Shown piece by piece: positions 33,393 through 41,938 of a stretch of 64,000 nucleotides of DNA. The translations under genes and the position numbers were made by a program. Position 1 is the stretch's first letter. Every line of letters begins with the position of its first letter. This DNA is from CAZNPA01 sp964575095. GTDB lineage: Bacteria; Pseudomonadota; Alphaproteobacteria; Rickettsiales; SXRF01. Where the stretch lies: positions 62,001-126,000 of the forward strand of contig CAZNPA010000004.1 in the NCBI GenBank assembly GCA_964575095.1, given 5' to 3'. Under the pieces are notes generated by a model. It was not told the origin of the DNA. It did no database searches and saw nothing but the letters and a program-made list of their open reading frames with translations.

Positions 33393-34715
33393 TTGTCACA
33401 CAAACCCTATAACTGGTCGAATTCCCGAAAACCGCCACTGTTGCAACCGCACAGCATCGCCAAGCATGAAGTCATCGAGGCTTACCTGGAGCGCTACATC
33501 GAAGTGCTGACCGCCGACCCGCGTCAGGATGGGCTGCGTCTCACCATCGTTGACGGCTTCTCCGGCGGCGGCATGTATCGCCATGCCGAGACCGGCGAAC
33601 TATGTGCCGGTTCGCCCCTCATTTTTCTGGACACCATCCGCCGCATGGAAGCAGCCATCCAGTCCGAGCGTACCAAGGATTTCCATATCGACGCCAACTA
33701 TTACTTCATCGACAGCGATGCCACCGCTTTGGCCTTTCTCAAGTCGCAGCTGCGCAAACAAGGCTACGGTAAGCTGATCGGCGAACGTATCTTTCTGCTG
33801 CACGGCACCTTTGCCCGTCTTTTCCCCGGATTGATGGAAGTGATTCTCGCCCGCCGCGGGCGCGTATTGTTCTTGCTGGATCAATATGGCTATAAGGACA
33901 CGCCGCTGCCACTTATCCGGCAAATCTTCACTCGCTGTCCTACGGCGGAGGTGCTGCTCACATTCGCCGTCGATGCGCTGGTCAATTACATCGCCGACAG
34001 AAAACAATTTCGTGAATGTATCCGCAATCTCGACCCCACCGACCGGCTGCTTCCCGACAAAGACATACGTGACGTGAACCGATTGAAAAAGAAAGTCGCC
34101 CCTTCAGAAGGCGCGGCACAATGGCGGCTGATGATCGAGAGGAAGCTGTTGCACCGTATCGTGCGTATGTGCGGTGCGAAGCATTATACGCCGTACTTCA
34201 TTGTCTCTCGCAAAAGCCATCGCGCCTATTGGTTCCTGCACTTGTCGACGCACATTAAGGCATGGGATGAAATGGTGAAACTTCACTGGCAACACCATAA
34301 TTGCTTTGTGCATCACGGTACACCCGGCCTGAATATGTTTGGCTTCGATCCATACAACAGGGCATATGATTTTCGTTTTGATGGCGCGGCCGAAGAGCAA
34401 AGCAACACCGCTCTCTCAAAACAGTTGCCCCGCCTGATTTATGCGGAGGACGGCATATCTTTCCGTGACCTGCTGATAAGCCAGAGCAACCGCACTCCGG
34501 CCAGCAGCGACATTTTCAAAAATGTGCTTAATATGCTGCGCGCCGAAGGTGAAATCGATATCGTAGACCATCGCGACGGAAAAGAACGTCGGACGCTTGG
34601 CCATTGGGACAATCATATTTTGCCGAAGAAGAAAACGCGCAGTTCAAGCAAAACTGGCCGCAGTATGCAATCCATGTATAATCGACAACTGGATTCAAGA
34701 CCGGTTCTTCAATAG
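33393..34715 (+). CDS. tcmP: Three-Cys-motif partner protein TcmP
   Basis: A 440-aa protein of the TcmP family, named for its constant pairing with DUF5131 proteins. The part LTIVDGFSGGGMYRH resembles a Rossmann SAM-binding loop (motif I), followed by YYFIDSDATALAFLK, where an acidic residue could bind the SAM ribose, and LFLLDQYGYKDTPLP, so a methyltransferase-like fold is plausible. The start is TTG 33393, supported by AGGAG at the right distance; no ATG gives the conserved N-terminus. The C-terminus is basic. It is eight bases from the AlkB gene, and the three genes form one transcription unit. Confidence 0.85.
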   Translation: MSHKPYNWSNSRKPPLLQPHSIAKHEVIEAYLERYIEVLTADPRQDGLRLTIVDGFSGGGMYRHAETGELCAGSPLIFLDTIRRMEAAIQSERTKDFHIDANYYFIDSDATALAFLKSQLRKQGYGKLIGERIFLLHGTFARLFPGLMEVILARRGRVLFLLDQYGYKDTPLPLIRQIFTRCPTAEVLLTFAVDALVNYIADRKQFRECIRNLDPTDRLLPDKDIRDVNRLKKKVAPSEGAAQWRLMIERKLLHRIVRMCGAKHYTPYFIVSRKSHRAYWFLHLSTHIKAWDEMVKLHWQHHNCFVHHGTPGLNMFGFDPYNRAYDFRFDGAAEEQSNTALSKQLPRLIYAEDGISFRDLLISQSNRTPASSDIFKNVLNMLRAEGEIDIVDHRDGKERRTLGHWDNHILPKKKTRSSSKTGRSMQSMYNRQLDSRPVLQ

Positions 34716-34722
34716 GCAAACG

Positions 34723-35337
34723 ATGCATAACATTATTGCGCAGGAAGATTTGTTCGGTGCCGCACGGGTGGCTCCGGCGCCATCCATCCCCGGCCTGGCC
34801 TACATGCCGGAATATATTAGCCCGCAGCAGGAAGACGAGCTGATCCGCATCATTGACGCCCAACCGTGGATCACAGAGCTAAAGCGCCGGGTACAGCATT
34901 ACGGCTATCGCTACGATTACAAGGCCAAAAGCGTCACAGCGGAATCATGGTTGGGGCCGTTGCCGGAATGGCTAGCGCCATACTGCGACCGGCTGCACGC
35001 CGACGGCCTCTTTCCCCAGCAGCCCGATCAGATCATCGTCAACGAATACCAGCCCGGCCAGGGCATCGCGCCGCACATCGATTGCGTGCCATGCTTCACT
35101 GATACCATTGCCTCTCTTAGCCTCGGCTCGACCTGCGTCATGGAATTCACACATGTCGAAAGGCGAGAGAAAATCCCCGTCCTACTAGAGCCGCGCAGCT
35201 TGGTAGTGCTCTCTGGCGATGCCCGCTACCACTGGCAACACGCCATCCCCCACCGCAAAAACGACCATCATCATGGTGCCATTTTTCCTCGCAGCCGAAG
35301 ATTATCGCTGACATTTAGGAAAGTGATAATCGCCTAA
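34723..35337 (+). CDS. AlkB-like 2-oxoglutarate/Fe(II) dioxygenase (element copy)
   Basis: A 204-aa oxygenase of the AlkB superfamily, which removes alkyl groups from N1/N3 positions of nucleobases. Iron ligands are His and Asp in APHIDCVPCF and His in HWQHAIPHRK; the 2-oxoglutarate arginines are in RSRRLSLTFRKV. The substrate-lid region reads ITELKRRVQHYGYRYDYKAKSV, as in ALKBH8/AlkB-like proteins acting on nucleic acids. A close paralog is at 61917, outside the element. Its position directly after tcmP suggests it acts with the DUF5131-TcmP pair. Confidence 0.92.
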   Translation: MHNIIAQEDLFGAARVAPAPSIPGLAYMPEYISPQQEDELIRIIDAQPWITELKRRVQHYGYRYDYKAKSVTAESWLGPLPEWLAPYCDRLHADGLFPQQPDQIIVNEYQPGQGIAPHIDCVPCFTDTIASLSLGSTCVMEFTHVERREKIPVLLEPRSLVVLSGDARYHWQHAIPHRKNDHHHGAIFPRSRRLSLTFRKVIIA

Positions 35338-35352
35338 CGCAGTAATTATCGG

Positions 35353-36462
35353 CTAACAGTAATCATCTATCGAATCGCCGCCAGTCCATTCAAGTCCTTG
35401 CGCAAGGCAGAATTGTTTTTCCGCCCCTTCCGGAGAGAAAAAAGTTCCAAGACTTGTATGCACATATAAGCCATTCTCATAGGTAATTTGCGCCAGTGCC
35501 CAAGGTTTAACAGCGCCTTCTTCACGGCTTTCAACCATTACCCATATTGATTGGCGATCATTAGCTATGGCAATTTCCAGAACCGCTGATTTTGTAAGAT
35601 TATTGTGAGCGAATATAGCGCCTGCTTTGAGATTATCCGCGTAAGTTATTATTGGCTCCGCGCCAACCTCCTGCGGGCAACATGGGAACTCCGAAGGCAC
35701 GCGCCACCTGCGTTGCGCAGCGCCCGGTGTCTTTGCCATAACCAAATCGGTGGCCTTTTCATAGAAGTTTGGTGTTGAATAGGTGAATGAGGATTCAGGC
35801 GGCCTATCCCATTTGCGCTGTTCGGCGGGTATTGGTTCTTTCCTTGCCGAAGCGAGAATTTTTGATGCTTCTTGCGTAAATTGCTCATGAGCGGTTAAAG
35901 GTTTAAATACCCACTCGCCCAACGAGCCGCCAGACGAAGGCTTATCACTCTTGGCCCAAAGATGCATGCGCTTAAAGGATGCTTGAGCTTCTTCTGGGGT
36001 GACGGCGCGCATCCACTGAAAGTTGGGATCAAGATCACTTTGATGCAGCTTTGAAGGATCGGCTAAGAAAGCCTCGATGCTGCCACAAATAAATTCTATA
36101 CGCTTTACTGTTATAGGATTCTTGAGCGCATTTTCCAGCCGGGTCAACCATCGCAGATTTTCGGGGCGATTATTCCGGCGGTTTGTGTCGATATGGTCAA
36201 TGACATGCTCTGGCGTCGGCGGATCACCGTGGAATGCGGTCGCCACTATCCTATGGACGCGAACCGATGCGATTTCCATGTATCCGTTTACATCGTTAGC
36301 TTTGCCGAATGTCCACTGAGCATCCAAAGAACGTTGGCGCTTGCCTGGGCGCAGATGCCGGAATACAGCGCCGTTATCGCGAACGGAGTATTTTTCTCCA
36401 TCATAGGCGCAATCCATTTCTTTGCAGAAATCATGTAAATCGACAGATGTCATTGCATACAT
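35353..36462 (-). CDS. HNH endonuclease domain protein
   Basis: A 369-aa protein. Residues about 70-115 form a phage-type HNH nuclease: VHRIVATAFHG, then HVIDHIDTNRRNNRPENLRWLTRLENALK, with the His and Asn residues of the family. The rest (about 130-369) is unrecognised, with Trp-rich segments (KWDRPPESSFTY, RRWRVPSEFP) and a beta-rich C-terminus, possibly a DNA-recognition or effector domain. It lies six bases after the BRCT gene on the minus strand and probably shares its transcript. ATG 36462 has a GGA site; ATG 36453 is an alternative. Confidence 0.75.
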   Translation of the reverse strand: MYAMTSVDLHDFCKEMDCAYDGEKYSVRDNGAVFRHLRPGKRQRSLDAQWTFGKANDVNGYMEIASVRVHRIVATAFHGDPPTPEHVIDHIDTNRRNNRPENLRWLTRLENALKNPITVKRIEFICGSIEAFLADPSKLHQSDLDPNFQWMRAVTPEEAQASFKRMHLWAKSDKPSSGGSLGEWVFKPLTAHEQFTQEASKILASARKEPIPAEQRKWDRPPESSFTYSTPNFYEKATDLVMAKTPGAAQRRWRVPSEFPCCPQEVGAEPIITYADNLKAGAIFAHNNLTKSAVLEIAIANDRQSIWVMVESREEGAVKPWALAQITYENGLYVHTSLGTFFSPEGAEKQFCLAQGLEWTGGDSIDDYC

Positions 36463-36468
36463 TCCATG

Positions 36469-37083
36469 TCACGCAGCGCCTAAACATTGCGCCCAATGCT
36501 GCTCGCCGATAATGCGGATGGGCAATGCCTTCTTTTTCATCTCCACGGCTTTTTCTATCTTGCGACCATAGGATGAATGCGCCCAGCTATCGGTTGCATA
36601 AACACCTATTACTAGATAATTGGTCTTTGCCGTTAAAGAGCCTGCGGCAGCGCCGCGCCCTGCCACGGCGTCCTCGCAATGTTTCCGCGTACCAAATGCA
36701 AATGTGCCGGTGAAACAAAAATTGGTTTTGTCGAAGGAAATCTCAGGCTGGGGCTGATCAAGGGGAAGTGTAGAGGATTTCAGCAATTCACCTATCTCGA
36801 AATCACCGCCGGAGAATTGCTGGAGCGTTTCGAATAATTCCTTTGCTTCATCTGCTTCCAGCACATTGTCCGCCAGCATATCGTTGATGCGCACGAGCAG
36901 GTTGGAAACCACGGGGTTATCCTTCACCGCCGTGTTCGCAACCAGCCATTTTTGCAGATATTGGACTTCCTCCAGACTAACCGCGCCGTCTGCGATTATG
37001 CCATGCGATAGGCCCAGCAATTCATTGACCTGCCGGTCGTCCAGGCGCGCACGGTTAAAAAGCTGGTGTAACTGTTGAGCCAT
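36469..37083 (-). CDS. BRCT domain protein with helical N-terminus
   Basis: A 204-aa protein starting at ATG 37083 behind a strong GGGAGGA site. The N-terminal 100 residues are helical (LLGLSHGIIADGAVSLEEVQYLQKWLVAN, NDMLADNVLEADEAKELFETL) and look like a TerB-type acidic helical repeat. Residues about 120-200 form a BRCT domain as in NAD-dependent DNA ligase (FCFTGTFAFGTRKHCEDAV, TNYLVIGVYATDSWAHSSYGRKIEKAVEMK). It has no catalytic motif, so it is likely a DNA-end or protein-binding adaptor. Divergent to the helicase-nuclease gene and first gene of the BRCT-HNH pair. Confidence 0.8.
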   Translation of the reverse strand: MAQQLHQLFNRARLDDRQVNELLGLSHGIIADGAVSLEEVQYLQKWLVANTAVKDNPVVSNLLVRINDMLADNVLEADEAKELFETLQQFSGGDFEIGELLKSSTLPLDQPQPEISFDKTNFCFTGTFAFGTRKHCEDAVAGRGAAAGSLTAKTNYLVIGVYATDSWAHSSYGRKIEKAVEMKKKALPIRIIGEQHWAQCLGAA

Positions 37084-37294
37084 AAAATCCTCCCAATAAA
37101 CAACTGGTAAGCAATATATAACGGCATTATCGGATAACACTATCCTTTATATATGCTCAAAAATGGCATTTCTGACCCATGCAGTAGCAATATTTACCTA
37201 TTGTTCTGGACGTTAACTCTGCATTGTCTATATTCATTCAAATGATTTTTGCCGATGCAATCAAAAAATACAACGCATGTGAGATGATAGAAAC
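37084..37294. promoter_or_regulatory. Divergent promoter region between BRCT and helicase-nuclease genes
   Basis: A 211-bp AT-rich gap without a gene. It must hold promoters for both strands; candidates such as TATCCT/TATAAT-like hexamers are present but not decisive. Confidence 0.35.
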
Positions 37295-40200
37295 ATGGCA
37301 CTGGAACACGAACGGCTATCATCCCTGATACAATTTGCTCAGGCATCTGCTGCGTTGAAAGGTAGCCCGCCGTGTGACGTCGCCAGCCACCCCTTTTATG
37401 AATATGAGCATAGCCTTCAAGGATTGCCGGGGCTTCATTTTAATGCTGGTGGTGAAGAAGAGGAAATATGGCTGGTGGTGGAGCGCCTGCATGAATCTCC
37501 GGCGCCAGTGCCTAAACAGCCGCTATTAGCATTATGGCTGGATGTTTCCAATAATCCTGCAAAAGAACCTTCCCTCAAACCCGCGCTTGAATTCGCTAAA
37601 TTACTGGACGGCGGATTTGCTGAATTGAAGGAAGGACACGATCCTGTTGATGTGAAGCGACTTGTATTGCTGCAGGATTTCAACCGAGCATCCGAGGTTG
37701 AGGCACAACTCAAAGCGTATATGGCAACACAATGGACGCCATGGGCGACTGAAGAAAAGAAACGGCGACGCACTATTCAGCTCTACGGGAGGCTCTTTAC
37801 GCTGAAACAGCAGCTGGAGGGTTCCATTATCGACGCGCAGATAGAAATTGCCATGGGTGTTGGCATGGCCGTATGGATTATGGCAGGTGTCAGGGTGTGC
37901 TACCCGATTATAACGCGCCTGGCGGATATCCAGGTCAACGAAACTACGATGGCTATTGAAATCCGCCCGCGCGATATAGACGCACGCTTGGAGCTGGATA
38001 TTTTTACTGCTGCCGATAATCCCGGCACGGCAGAATTGGAAAAGGCGTATAAAGATTTTGTAGCAAGGGCAACGCAGACCTTTTCACCGTTTGATAGTGG
38101 GACATTCGATGGGATATTGCGTTCCGCCGTTGCCGCGCTGGATTCAAAAGCTATTTACTGGCCAGCCCAGACCACGGCGGATGACCGCAAACTGCCTGCC
38201 GCATCGGAAGAACTCAAAATTACCAATACCTGGGTACTGTTAGCAAGGCCGCGCAGTAAGAGCTTATTTGTACAGGATTTGGAACGTTTCAAAAAAGCAT
38301 TGGAAGAAGGAGCGTCTACCGTGCTGCCCAAAGCCATCAAGGCAGTGTTGACGGAGCCAGCAACCTCAAATGCGAATATTACGTTGCCGAGTTTCCGTGG
38401 CATTTCAATGGTACATGGCCATGAAGGATCAACAGGCACTTCCGGTAAAGACGTGGCCGATCTTTATTTTCCGATGCCATTTAATGACGAGCAGGTGCGT
38501 ATCGTGCAAATGCTGGAGCGTTATGATGGGGTGGTGGTGCAAGGCCCGCCTGGTACGGGTAAAACCCATACTATCGCCAATATCATCTCACATTATTTTG
38601 CGCTCGGGAAACGTGTCCTCGTTACTTCCATGAAAGAACCGGCGCTAGCTGTATTGCGCGATAAGCTGCCGGAAGAGATTCGCCCCCTTGCCATCAGTTT
38701 GCTTTCCAATGAACAGGAGGGAATGAAACAATTTGAGCATGCAATCGGTAAAATTGCCGCTGAAATTCAGACAATCGACCGCATCGCCTATAAGAAAGAT
38801 ATCGCGCAACTGGAGCAAGGCATTGATGCATTGCATGCACAGCTTGCCGGGATAGACCGGAAGATCACCAGTTGGGCAAAGAAAAATCTCCAGCCTATTT
38901 TAATGGATGAAGAATCCGTTACGCCGGTCGATGCGGCCAAAGAGGTCGTGAAAGGCCAAGGCCAATATGAATGGCTGGAAGATAAATTAACCCCTGCCAA
39001 CAAACTGTTATTCGGCAATGCGGACATCGCCCGCCTGCGGGAAGCCCGCCGTGCGACCGCTAGCGATATGGATTATCTAGGCATTGCATTACCAGAGATG
39101 GCATCGTTTCCTGATTCCCGCGACCTGGTGCGCATGCATCAGGATTTATCCCGCCATGCAGAATTGGAAGCCGCTGTAGATAAGGGCGACCTTCCTCCGC
39201 TTGCAGATTCCAAGGATGAAACCATCCAAGCCGCATGTGCTCTGGCGGAAAATATCAAAATTCTTTCTTCGCTGACGCAGCAGATGGAATCAGCCGATGT
39301 AGAGTGGACAAAAAATGCAAGAAGGTTATTCGCGCAACGATCAGCTTCTCTGGCGCCGGTTATAGAAATTCTTGATGCTCTGGGTAAAGAGCTGGCACAG
39401 GCAATAACGCAACGTAATGGCTTTGTGGCCAAGCCCGTTAGCGTTCCTGTAGGAGTGGAGCTTGATGAGGACGTAGTCCAGGCTATCCAGAATAAGGCGG
39501 ATGGAAAATCAGCGTTCGGTCTGAGCGGGCTGATAGGAAAAGGCATTGCTAAAAAGAAGCTGGAGGAAATCCGCGTTCTTACCGATAGTCCCGATACGGA
39601 AGAAGATTGGCAGCACGTTTACGATTATGTCATGCTGCAGCGCCGCTTCCGAGAACTGGTCACACGCTGGAATGGCGTTGCCCCAGAATTGGCCATGGGC
39701 TGCTTTGATGTAGTAGAACCGATGCATGCGCTTAAGGCAGCGGATTATTTCGCGTTGCATGTGACCATACGCAAACACATTGATCTTGAGGCAAGGGTAA
39801 TTACTGAGTCAAAGGCACTCCTGCCAACATGGAAACGGCATTCCGAAATCGCTGAAAATATAGAGCGTTTGCAAGAATTGCAGCAGTTCTTGGATAGTCA
39901 CACACTGCGTCACAGGTTGGCCAGCGCCTGGGCTGGCAAGGAACAGCTCCAACGTATGCTATCGAACTATAAGGGTAGAATTATCGAGTCCTTCAAGGCA
40001 TTCGCTGCAGAAAAATTGGGCAATCCTTCCGTGTCAGATGCGGATATGCAGGCGAAATGGTCGAGCCTGATGGATGAGTTGAAGCGTCTGCAGGGGTTGC
40101 GTAGCGCTTTTGCCGATATAAGCGATATTACGGGTAAAATAGAGCAATCCGGCGCTAAAAAATGGGCAGAAAATCTGCGGATCATTCCTGCGAATAGCAC

Positions 40201-41905
40201 CGTGGATATACTTCTTCCCGATCATTGGCAGGCAGCCTGGAGATTGAGACGGCTTACCACATATCTCGAAACGGCGGATGCAAGGGAAGAACTCAAAAAA
40301 CTGGCTCGCCAACGCACTGACGCAGAAATATTACTCGCAAAAACATATCGTAATATCGTTGCCAAGCGTACCTGGCTGAAACTGGCGGAAAACGCTACAC
40401 CGGATATTCGCTCAGCCTTGGAAGCATTTCGCACGGCGATTGCAAAAATTGGTAAAGGCACTGGCAAACGAGCAGTTCGTTACCGGCAGGATGCGCGTAA
40501 GGCGGCGTCACGGGCAAACCGTGCCATTCCTTGCTGGATCATGCCACATTGGCGCATATCTGAATCACTTCCGCCTGATTTTGGTTGCTTTGACTTGGTT
40601 ATTATCGATGAGGCGTCGCAATCTGATCTTTCCGCCTTACCGGCATTGTTGCGCGCGGAAAAAGTATTGATCGTCGGAGATGATAAACAGGTATCTCCCG
40701 ATGGCGTCGGGCTGGAGGAAGAAAAAATACGCAATCTCATGGCTCGTTATCTGGCAAATCAGGTAGAGCATTTCCGTGCGCAGATGACGCCGGAGCGGTC
40801 GATTTACGATCTGTTTAAAGTGGTGTTTGCACAATCCTCCACCATGTTGAAAGAACATTTCCGTTGCGTCGGCCCGATCATCGAATATTCCAAACGAGAA
40901 TTTTATAATCATGAATTGAAGCCGGTGCGCCTGCCGAAAGTATCCGAGCGCCTCGACCCGCCGCTGGTAGATGTGCTGGTGGAAGATGGCTACCGCAGCG
41001 ATAAGGCCGATATCAATCTGCCGGAAGCGCGCTTTATCGTAGATGAAATCAAGAAAATATGTGCTGACCCGTCCATGCAACACCGCACCATAGGTGTCGT
41101 ATCGCTACTGGCCGATAAGCAGGCATTGGAAGTTTGGAAAATGCTGGAAACCGAATTGGGGCCGGAAGAAATCGGTCGGCACCAAATCGCCTGCGGAGAT
41201 GCGCGCACCTTCCAAGGCAAGGAGCGTGATATCATGTTTCTTTCGATGGTGGTTTCTCCTGGCGATGCACACGCACAGACAAGGGAATCCATCGCGCAAC
41301 GTTTCAATGTAGCGGCTTCTCGTGCGCGTGACCGGATGTATTTGGTGCATAGCATTGAACTTGATCAGCTGAGCCCTAACGACAAACTCCGCAGAGACCT
41401 GATTTCCCATTTCGCCACCCCTTATATGCAGGATGAGCAGCGCGTAGAGGACTTACGCTTGCGCTGCGAATCGGATTTTGAACGGGAGATGTATGATCTC
41501 CTTACCGAAAGAGGCTATCGGGTTATCCCGCAGGTCAAGGTTGGTGAATATCGCATCGATATGGTGGTAGAAGGAAATAATGACACACGGCTTGCGGTCG
41601 AATGTGATGGCGACCAGTATCATGGCGCGGATCGCTGGGAAGATGATATGCACCGCCAGCGAATTTTGGAGCGTGTAGGCTGGCAATTCTGGCGCTGCTT
41701 CGCATCGACGTTTGTAAAGAACCGAAAAGATATTATTGATGACCTGATCGCCAATCTGACAGAACGCGGCATCGATGCTATCGGCTGTGATACAGCTCCT
41801 CGTAGCCTCCATACTGAACACCGGCGTGTGGTTGCATTCCCAGTCATTGAAGAAACTCCAGAGATGTCAAATGATCAGGAACCAAGAGAATCTGCTGCAG
41901 GTTAA
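37295..41905 (+). CDS. Giant SF1 helicase fused to a C-terminal PD-(D/E)XK nuclease
   Basis: A 1536-aa protein. Residues 1-400 are an unrecognised N-terminal domain. The SF1 (UPF1/DNA2-like) motor begins with Walker A GPPGTGKT at 417-424 and resumes after a long mostly helical insertion (about 470-1060) with Walker B DLVIIDEASQSD (Asp1105-Glu1106), motif III VLIVGDDKQVSP, and the late motifs HFRCVGPIIEYS, DARTFQGKERDIMFLSMVV and NVAASRARDRMYLVHS. Residues about 1405-1485 form a DUF559/Vsr-like nuclease: FEREMYDLLTERGY, Asp1422 (YRIDMVV) and Glu1436-x-Asp (AVECDGDQYH). The set resembles predicted antiphage helicase-nucleases. It is followed by the MmeI-like gene 33 bases on. Confidence 0.85.
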   Translation: MALEHERLSSLIQFAQASAALKGSPPCDVASHPFYEYEHSLQGLPGLHFNAGGEEEEIWLVVERLHESPAPVPKQPLLALWLDVSNNPAKEPSLKPALEFAKLLDGGFAELKEGHDPVDVKRLVLLQDFNRASEVEAQLKAYMATQWTPWATEEKKRRRTIQLYGRLFTLKQQLEGSIIDAQIEIAMGVGMAVWIMAGVRVCYPIITRLADIQVNETTMAIEIRPRDIDARLELDIFTAADNPGTAELEKAYKDFVARATQTFSPFDSGTFDGILRSAVAALDSKAIYWPAQTTADDRKLPAASEELKITNTWVLLARPRSKSLFVQDLERFKKALEEGASTVLPKAIKAVLTEPATSNANITLPSFRGISMVHGHEGSTGTSGKDVADLYFPMPFNDEQVRIVQMLERYDGVVVQGPPGTGKTHTIANIISHYFALGKRVLVTSMKEPALAVLRDKLPEEIRPLAISLLSNEQEGMKQFEHAIGKIAAEIQTIDRIAYKKDIAQLEQGIDALHAQLAGIDRKITSWAKKNLQPILMDEESVTPVDAAKEVVKGQGQYEWLEDKLTPANKLLFGNADIARLREARRATASDMDYLGIALPEMASFPDSRDLVRMHQDLSRHAELEAAVDKGDLPPLADSKDETIQAACALAENIKILSSLTQQMESADVEWTKNARRLFAQRSASLAPVIEILDALGKELAQAITQRNGFVAKPVSVPVGVELDEDVVQAIQNKADGKSAFGLSGLIGKGIAKKKLEEIRVLTDSPDTEEDWQHVYDYVMLQRRFRELVTRWNGVAPELAMGCFDVVEPMHALKAADYFALHVTIRKHIDLEARVITESKALLPTWKRHSEIAENIERLQELQQFLDSHTLRHRLASAWAGKEQLQRMLSNYKGRIIESFKAFAAEKLGNPSVSDADMQAKWSSLMDELKRLQGLRSAFADISDITGKIEQSGAKKWAENLRIIPANSTVDILLPDHWQAAWRLRRLTTYLETADAREELKKLARQRTDAEILLAKTYRNIVAKRTWLKLAENATPDIRSALEAFRTAIAKIGKGTGKRAVRYRQDARKAASRANRAIPCWIMPHWRISESLPPDFGCFDLVIIDEASQSDLSALPALLRAEKVLIVGDDKQVSPDGVGLEEEKIRNLMARYLANQVEHFRAQMTPERSIYDLFKVVFAQSSTMLKEHFRCVGPIIEYSKREFYNHELKPVRLPKVSERLDPPLVDVLVEDGYRSDKADINLPEARFIVDEIKKICADPSMQHRTIGVVSLLADKQALEVWKMLETELGPEEIGRHQIACGDARTFQGKERDIMFLSMVVSPGDAHAQTRESIAQRFNVAASRARDRMYLVHSIELDQLSPNDKLRRDLISHFATPYMQDEQRVEDLRLRCESDFEREMYDLLTERGYRVIPQVKVGEYRIDMVVEGNNDTRLAVECDGDQYHGADRWEDDMHRQRILERVGWQFWRCFASTFVKNRKDIIDDLIANLTERGIDAIGCDTAPRSLHTEHRRVVAFPVIEETPEMSNDQEPRESAAG

Positions 41906-41938
41906 GTTGACCACACTATTTAATTAGGAACGCCGATA

